NCBI RefSeq assembly: GCF_000327385.1
Contig: NW_008709540.1
Location: 1,601,184-1,665,183, forward strand
DNA: 64,000 nucleotides
DNA from: Lottia gigantea
Taxonomy: Eukaryota > Mollusca > Gastropoda > Lottiidae
Direction of reading: 5' to 3'
Below are positions 57,745-64,000 of this stretch, one piece after another; within the stretch, counting starts at the first letter, position 1, and the number at the start of each line of letters is the position of its first letter. A program made the translations under genes and the position numbers. Under the pieces are notes generated by a model. The model was not told the DNA's origin. It did not search any database and saw only the letters and a program-made list of their open reading frames with translations.

Positions 57745-60530
57745 TCGGTTTCGAAATTTATATCATATGAAATGATTTCATAAAATTCAACTCCGTTATC
57801 TTATAGGTGATATTTATTTAAACAGGCTTGAAAAACACTTTACGATTTGTAGGGTTCATTATGTTTTCAATTGCCTGTGACCTATTTTATACAGCTGTTA
57901 GACAGGGTCGCATATTAGACCCCCTTTTATCATATACAATAACACTCGTATTATTGTCATAATTACTGCTTGTATTTTCAGGTTACGTATAATACACAAT
58001 TCTCAACATGTTCATTCTTATAGTGATTGTGATATTGTACATTGTGATAATCTTATTAAAGGAATACTACCCCTTACAATGCACATACAATTTAACTTTG
58101 CCAATTTATCAGTGGACTTACCTGGAGTCATAATCATATTACAGAATCTCTGTCTAACCCGAAAAAATCCATAAAAAATGTAATAATAACATAGTTTTAA
58201 GAATAATAACTAAGTTTTGTTTATTATAGGCAGATTCTGTATGAATATATCCTCTTATTGACCAAGTTAGAAAATTTAAGTTTCATTATCATTCTAAGAG
58301 GTGGTATTCCTTTAAAAGCTCATATAAAATACATTATATTCTAACAGAATCAATTCAAGCCCAAACGAATGCATTCATATTTGAAGTCATCATGCTTTCC
58401 CAAATTTTTGGATGTAGTCAAAACCACATTCAAGTTGGCCACAGAATCATGAGCATTCATGTTGTAAAAGGTTTGGTCATATCTTCCAAGTAAACTAAAA
58501 CATATGATTTTAAATATTAGATAAAGTAAAATTCAAAATTACAGATGTATTTGCGACCACTTCGATACTGTTGTTTTATTCGTAAGATAGTGCGGTGGGT
58601 CATTTGGGGAAACGAAGATAAGCGAGCGTCAATAATAAAAGGGATATACGCAGTTATTATAACGGGGCGTCACTGGGCAGGCGTAAGGTGATACAGGGGA
58701 TGTTTTAAATTTTAACAGGGCGTCAATCGGCAGACACGCGGATATTGTCACGGGGCGTCACTTGTCAAAAGGGAGTCACTGAGCATTACTTGAATATCGT
58801 ATCGGCGCGTCACTGTCAACAGGGCGTCACTGAATAAACGCGCATATTATTTGACTTGAGTTGGCCTCGTTTCCGTAACAGTTCACATCGGGTTTATTAA
58901 GTGTAAGTATGTATCGTAAGAAACTCCCTGCAGACCTGTATCGTTGTCCAAAGTGTTTTATTCAGCCGATAGTCAATATATATTTTATTATTAATTAGCG
59001 TCTGGAGGGGATTGATATGACTTCACGTTGTAATGAGAATGGCGTCATACTTGGCGGCAAATCATCCATAACAAACCTAAATGCAGAATAACAAACGAGT
59101 CTCTTCGGCTTCAGATGACCTCCATTTTAATGATTGAGGTAAACGTCAAAAAACTTGCTGTAAAGAAGATTTGCAGTACCGGTCAGACAAGAAATTGAGA
59201 TAAATCAGAACCATTAAAAGAACAATATTAATATAAGTATCAGAGTCGACTCTATTCCATAACTAACGAGCTCCGGCGTCTATTCATTGATGGTCTCGAA
59301 TACAAATCTATTTCAAATACTTTCTCATGATAATGTAAATTCAGCTAGTAAGGCTCTCACTCGCTAAACTGTGAGCTTGAGATAGGCATCAAAAAGAATG
59401 TACCTTCGGATTTTAAAAACCACTCCTTCAAATGCATTCCAAATTTAAAATCGTGCTACTTGTCCACGTGACTAAGTCTGCACGGAAATAGAAGAAGTTG
59501 GTGCCCATGCTATTCAATACACGAGTCCTATCAAGAGCAGATAATGAAATACTATACCTTGTTCGAAATAATGCAAATATATGTACAAATGTATCGTTTC
59601 CGGAATACAGATTTTGACATGGTCTCGAGGAAGTATGACGAATGGGGCGTGGTTTGGACACTATGGTCTGATCTTGCACAATTGTCATATTCTTCCCCCG
59701 TATTGTCAGTAGTAACTTGAAGAGTCGCCCGGGGGTATAAGGAAAGACAAATCAATGCGTTATGGGACAGCGGACAGAAAATGGTATTTTAGAGGGACAG
59801 ATCCACCATTCGTGGGGTCAATCGTAGAAATCAATCTCAGAAACGGGAGTAGTTCAGCCAAGCTAATCGATTATAGTATTCACAGCTTACCGTCGAAAAT
59901 TGGATTATTGTAATTGGGCTAAAATAAAATATACTATCAAGTGTAAGGCTTTATCATTTAACTTGCACAATGAACGATTCCTTAAAACTTAAAGTGAAAA
60001 AGGAAACGAAACATCACCAAGTATATTGTACAATCTAGTAATCTGTAATAAGTAGAGCTGTATGTCTGTACAATGACAATTGCTAGAATTGAATACAACT
60101 CTATTAAAATCATATAAATCAGACGCCCTTAGAAATAAATGTATATTCTGAATTGTCACGACTACTTTAACATTCAATAAATATATATAATTTACTATTA
60201 AGATATCTATTCAAATTGTCAAGGCCTCTACCATTTAGCAGTGGAATAATAAAACATTTTGTTATCTTAATTCATATATATTCGGATAGTTGTTGAAAGT
60301 TCGCTGAAATTGACAGAACATGTACTATTACCTTCTTTTATATTCAATTAGTATCCAAGTACTGTATTTATGAAACGAGTTTAATTGTATCATTAAACGA
60401 GTTGGTATAATAACGAGTCTGACACTGGTCATCTGGAAGGGAAGGGAGAGCTCTATTTACCAGCTCTATCAACAGAACAATATTATTGTGACTTTTACGT
60501 GAAGATTTATTATCAAATTAGATTACTGTA
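57745..60530. other. gene-poor stretch
   Basis: No exon recognised. 58650-58850 has short spaced GGGCGTCACT motifs (GGGGCGTCACTGGGCAGGCG, GGGCGTCAATCGGCAGACAC and others), a degenerate local repeat. A family Z fragment (TCTCAGAAACGGGAGTAG) lies at 59825-59935, inverted. Confidence 0.45.
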
Positions 60531-60536
60531 TTTCTT

Positions 60537-60870
60537 ATAGGGATTGTAAAGATGTTTTCTAAACTTTATCGGAGACACTGATAGCATCAATTTGCACCGT
60601 ACCAATTTTCATTGCGACGTCTGTGGTTCTTGCAATTCCACTAAAACTAACACGTTTTATGACGTCACTAGAGGAGAACTACACAGATATTAATAGTAAC
60701 TTCCGGTAGCTCCCCTCTAGTGACGTCATAAAACGCGTTATGTTTAGTGGAATTGCAAGAACCACAGACGTCGGAATGAAAATTGGAATGGTGCAAATTG
60801 ATGCTATCAGTGTCCCCGATACACAAAAAGGGTTAGAAAACCTCTTTACAATCCCTTTAAAATCTGGATT
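60537..60870. mobile_element. palindromic MITE with CRE-like palindromes
   Basis: GGGATTGTAAAGATGTTTTC and its inverted end bound two arms of about 150 bp that are nearly identical (CGTCTGTGGTTCTTGCAATT and its complement). Each arm contains a perfect TGACGTCA at its inner side. The centre is about 35 bp. A young copy compared with 36135-36450. Confidence 0.85.
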
Positions 60871-61029
60871 TCATCTAATTTAAGTTTTCAACAAGGATAA
60901 GGCCCTTGAATATAAGGAATCATATCTACCAGTGGCTAATAACGTGAGGTATCAGACTCAATCAAGGACAGTAAAGATAATGATATGTTACTGGCCACGT
61001 TTCATATATTAAATACACTCAATTTTGAA

Positions 61030-61250
61030 CAAAGCTTAAGACGAATTGATTTGGTTATATCTCATGATAATAACAATTATAGTAGTGGCGGATGTCGGGC
61101 GCCAAGCAGAACATCCTCACTCTTTTCGGAACACCTGGTGGTTCTTCTCGTTTGAGGAGCCCACTACTATATAATAATCGTTCCCGATTTTGTCAGACCT
61201 TGAACGATTTTTTTATCCTCTACATGATCTCCTAGTTCTCTTGCCTTGCT
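61030..61250 (+). repeat. interspersed repeat family Y
   Basis: Blocks TTGATTTGGTTATATCTCAT, CTCTTTTCGGAACACCTGGT and CCACTACTATATAATAATCG match 53215-53420. Confidence 0.55.
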
Positions 61251-61574
61251 GAAACCTCTAGGGCCCAATTATGGAAAGTTAAACAGTTACAAATACAAAG
61301 AGTTGAAGAAGTTTATCAGATACACTTGACGGCAGCATGGGATTAACTCTAGTCAATTAGAGCCCGAGAATATTTTCAATTTCTCTCTCCTCTTCAATAA
61401 TTTCAGTAACTTTGATCATAGCTAAAAATTCAATTTGGCAAGTAAACCCCCATTTCTACTAAAGCTGCCCTGATGAATAATGTTATCCAAAGCACGGAGC
61501 ACTTCATACCAATATGCATCTTATAAAATATACTCTTAACCTGATATTAAAGGTTTTACTTCAAAATTGATTTT

Positions 61575-61990
61575 GGATTTTTCAACCCAGTTTTCCCCTG
61601 TTAGTGATGCAGGTAAGAGGGACTGACATGGAAAGTCTAGTCGTTCGGATGGGACAAAAAACCGAACCCGTGTGCACGTTAAAGATCCCTCGACAGTTGG
61701 AAATAGAAAAAGAGCAGGGCAATGCCGCTGTCCTGGGAAAATTTCCCGTCATTGTACCCTGCATGGCATTGCCCGTCTTCATTAACCCACATGGTGCAGA
61801 AAAGTAGTGCAGAAAAGTAGTGCAAGAAATTTGAGCTTTTGTTAATTACCTATGATATTGTATGGAACTATGGAGATGGTACTTTTTGTAAGTTTTTGTA
61901 ACTTTTACCAAATCCTTTTACAAATTGTAATAAAAACTGTTCAAACTAAAAGTAGGACGTAAAACTCCATTTATTTCATTTCATTTCAAA
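61575..61990 (+). repeat. SINE-like element
   Basis: The body contains TCGTTCGGATGGGACAAAAA, CCGTGTGCACGTTAAAGATC then CCTCGACAG, and the 3' end GGACGTAAAACTCCATTTAT then TTCATTTCATTTC, a tail-repeat end. I associate this body and tail with dispersed SINEs in molluscs. No internal promoter boxes were identified with confidence. The two 66-67 codon frames across it are by-products. Confidence 0.6.
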
Positions 61991-61999
61991 AAAAGTGAT

Positions 62000-64000
62000 T
62001 CAAATGAGTTACATAGCCACAATATAGATATGATCGCTTTATATTGAATTGATTTCGTCTTCATTGTGTGATTCTGTATACATAATCATGTATTATACAT
62101 AGCTTATAGATATTAACAGGTGCTTTATACAAAGTTGGAAAACAAGACCAGGCCCAACTTTTATTATCATGTATTTTAAGCCTATCACAGGTAAATTCTT
62201 ACACTTACATAAAAATTTGACCTGAAGATTTTTGATAAATTTGATGAATAGTTTACAGTTGTATGAAGGATATTGAGTGAATGAAAATAAAATAACATTG
62301 CTTGCTTCAATCGTTTTCAATACAATGTTTATTTTTTTAGTTCATAGAGGTTACCTGTATAGTAAAACCTCAATGATAAAAATTTAGGAAGAGATTATTT
62401 CTGAGTGCTACTTGTATTCATTTCAACAACGTATAGACGTCTTCTCAATGTCAATCTGTTAAGAACTTCGTCTTCACAATGTCAAGTACTAGGAGGAAGT
62501 TCGTAATAACCTGACATTGTGAAGATGCAACATTTGAGAGGAAAGCAGACCATGCTTACTCTTTTCGAAACACCTGATGGTACTTCTCTTTTGAGAGGTT
62601 TACTACTTTTCAACTTTTACTCTCGATTTTGCCAGTCTCTATACGTGATTTTTGATTGACGAAATTGTCTTTTTTGGCGAACTTTTAATAGATAGCACGT
62701 AACCAATAAGCCACAATGTTTACTGTCGAGAGTCATGATTGGCTGCGTTCGCTGACGTACAATCCAATCCAAACGAAATTGTGGAGATGGCCGATAACAT
62801 GCTGAAGGGTATGTAATCCTTTTTCGGGTAATGGCCCAATATGGTAAGACGTAAAACTCCATGTTACCTACATGAAAATATTTTATTGGCATCAAGTAAT
62901 TCTGTTCATTTGTGAATGTATTTGCCACAAGCAAAGGTCATGAACCTTAAATAAGAAATAGATTTTACTTCAATAAGGTGCTGAACGTTTACTTATTAAT
63001 AGATAAGTTCCATATGGTTAGATGTAATACTCCGTGTAACCTGGATGAAAATATGTTATTGACAAGTAATTATGAGTATATATTTGTGAATGTATGTATC
63101 CCAGTGGCCTATATTATAGAGACCTAGAGGGTGTAGATTGTGTATTAATATGTAGATGTGAGCCTTAAGTCAACAAATATTCTTTTGATAAGGGAACAGA
63201 CCAAGTCATCATAATCCGAAATACTCCTACACGAATTCTGTAAGGTGTGGTTATTATTTACACGTCGAAATCGACAATTGCTCATCGCGAATACTTAAGT
63301 CAAATGCATAATAACTAAATAAAGCAAGAGTACAATACAGGGTGACCTTTCCTAGCATTTCGTCAACCAATACGGAAAAGGCAATTATAAAAATTAGTAC
63401 ATGATACAATGATCTAACTAAAACATCTGCCTAATTTTGTTTCTTCCCTATTTTTTTTCGTGCAAAAACTGTTTTCATTGCAATCTAATTGTATTGGACA
63501 ATCTAAATCGCATTTTTTTTAAAAGTCATTTTGGCTTTTTGCATTAAACATTGACATTTATTTATCATCCCCCGGGTTTCTCAGAGTTTTTTTTAATTGG
63601 TAAGTGTAATTTCAACTTTTGATTACATTGCTCAAAATTGAACGCGATTTGAAGGAGATTTTGTCAGATCAAAGATGACAAGTTAGTGTAGTAACCTGTC
63701 GATATAACAGGTATATATCTGATATAGATCTGCTTGTCAATCAGTTTATTAGGTTGGCAGTAAGACATCGGTCATATTTTCAAAAGAAGGAATATTTGTA
63801 GGGGTGCCGTGGGGGGAGGGGACACTATGTCCCATTTGCCTATGAACTATACATACGTGTACTGTAAAATAACTAATAATCCCTAAAACGTATATGTACA
63901 TAATAATGCCCTATTTGAAAGTGGGTTAGTGAACCATAATTATTTCCTTGTAAACAAACCGGAAATATTATACGTTACCTATCATTATAATCTTCAATTA
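62000..64000. other. end of window: repeat fragments, no gene
   Basis: A compact family X hairpin at 62465-62525 (TCTTCACAATGTCAAGTACT to GTAATAACCTGACATTGTGA then AGA), a family Y copy at 62535-62690, another family X fragment at 62695-62785, and two GTAAAACTCC/GTAATACTCC tail-like pieces at about 62840 and 63020. 63100-64000 shows nothing recognisable. Confidence 0.5.

Noticed and set aside
57416-57775. 119-codon frame
   Set aside because: Made from degenerate units of the 53-bp array.
61582-61807. 66- and 67-codon frames on opposite strands
   Set aside because: They lie within the SINE-like element; no protein family recognised.
34377-64000. Conopressin hormone exon on the minus strand
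   Set aside because: Scanned by eye for the reverse complement of a CFIRNCP-type coding sequence; the GGACAATT or GGCAGTT candidates (e.g. 47365, 52900) do not continue correctly.

Overview
The window looks like genomic DNA of a gastropod mollusc, probably a limpet-like species. It is AT-rich and intron-rich and full of minisatellites and short non-autonomous DNA transposons. It carries a neurophysin gene of the molluscan conopressin type and a SINE-like tail of a kind I associate with molluscs. The species call is inference. The first 19 bases match a pUC-type cloning polylinker with one base missing, so position 1 is probably a contig or clone edge.

Layout. 1-1955: 22-bp minisatellite; 2165-2625: 28-bp minisatellite. 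4320-15281 (+): a complete 14-exon gene for a four-domain C-type lectin. Exon 1 is a signal peptide, exons 2-4, 5-7, 8-10 and 11-13 each encode one lectin domain with the same intron phases, and exon 14 encodes a short hydrophobic GPI-signal-like tail. The exons sum to 1842 nt (613 residues) in one continuous frame. Its introns hold hAT-like MITEs, a 17-bp array and a 41-bp array made of the gene's own splice acceptor plus the first codons of exon 13.

15965-29245: four paralogous genes for a 61-63 residue secreted Met/Asn/Pro-rich peptide (called NPM here), which I do not recognise from any described family. Copy A is on the minus strand; B, C and D are on the plus strand. Each has a non-coding first exon behind a conserved TATA promoter, one coding exon and a non-coding third exon. 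C and D lie in two copies of a tandem segmental duplication. The first copy alone carries a nested insertion: a hAT-like miniature element invaded by a 1.58-kb Tc1-like transposon with a broken transposase and by a 705-bp palindromic MITE.

33287-34376 (-): exons 2 and 3 of a vasopressin/oxytocin-type (conopressin) precursor, with all 14 neurophysin cysteines and a leucine-rich tail. The hormone exon was not found; it may lie beyond 64 kb.

34400-64000: no convincing protein gene. It holds several tandem arrays (25 bp, about 50 bp, 45 bp and 53 bp units; two show an alternating dimer structure), at least four MITE families, SINE-like tails and long featureless AT-rich stretches. The 53-bp array repeats a motif that on the minus strand resembles a hammerhead ribozyme core.
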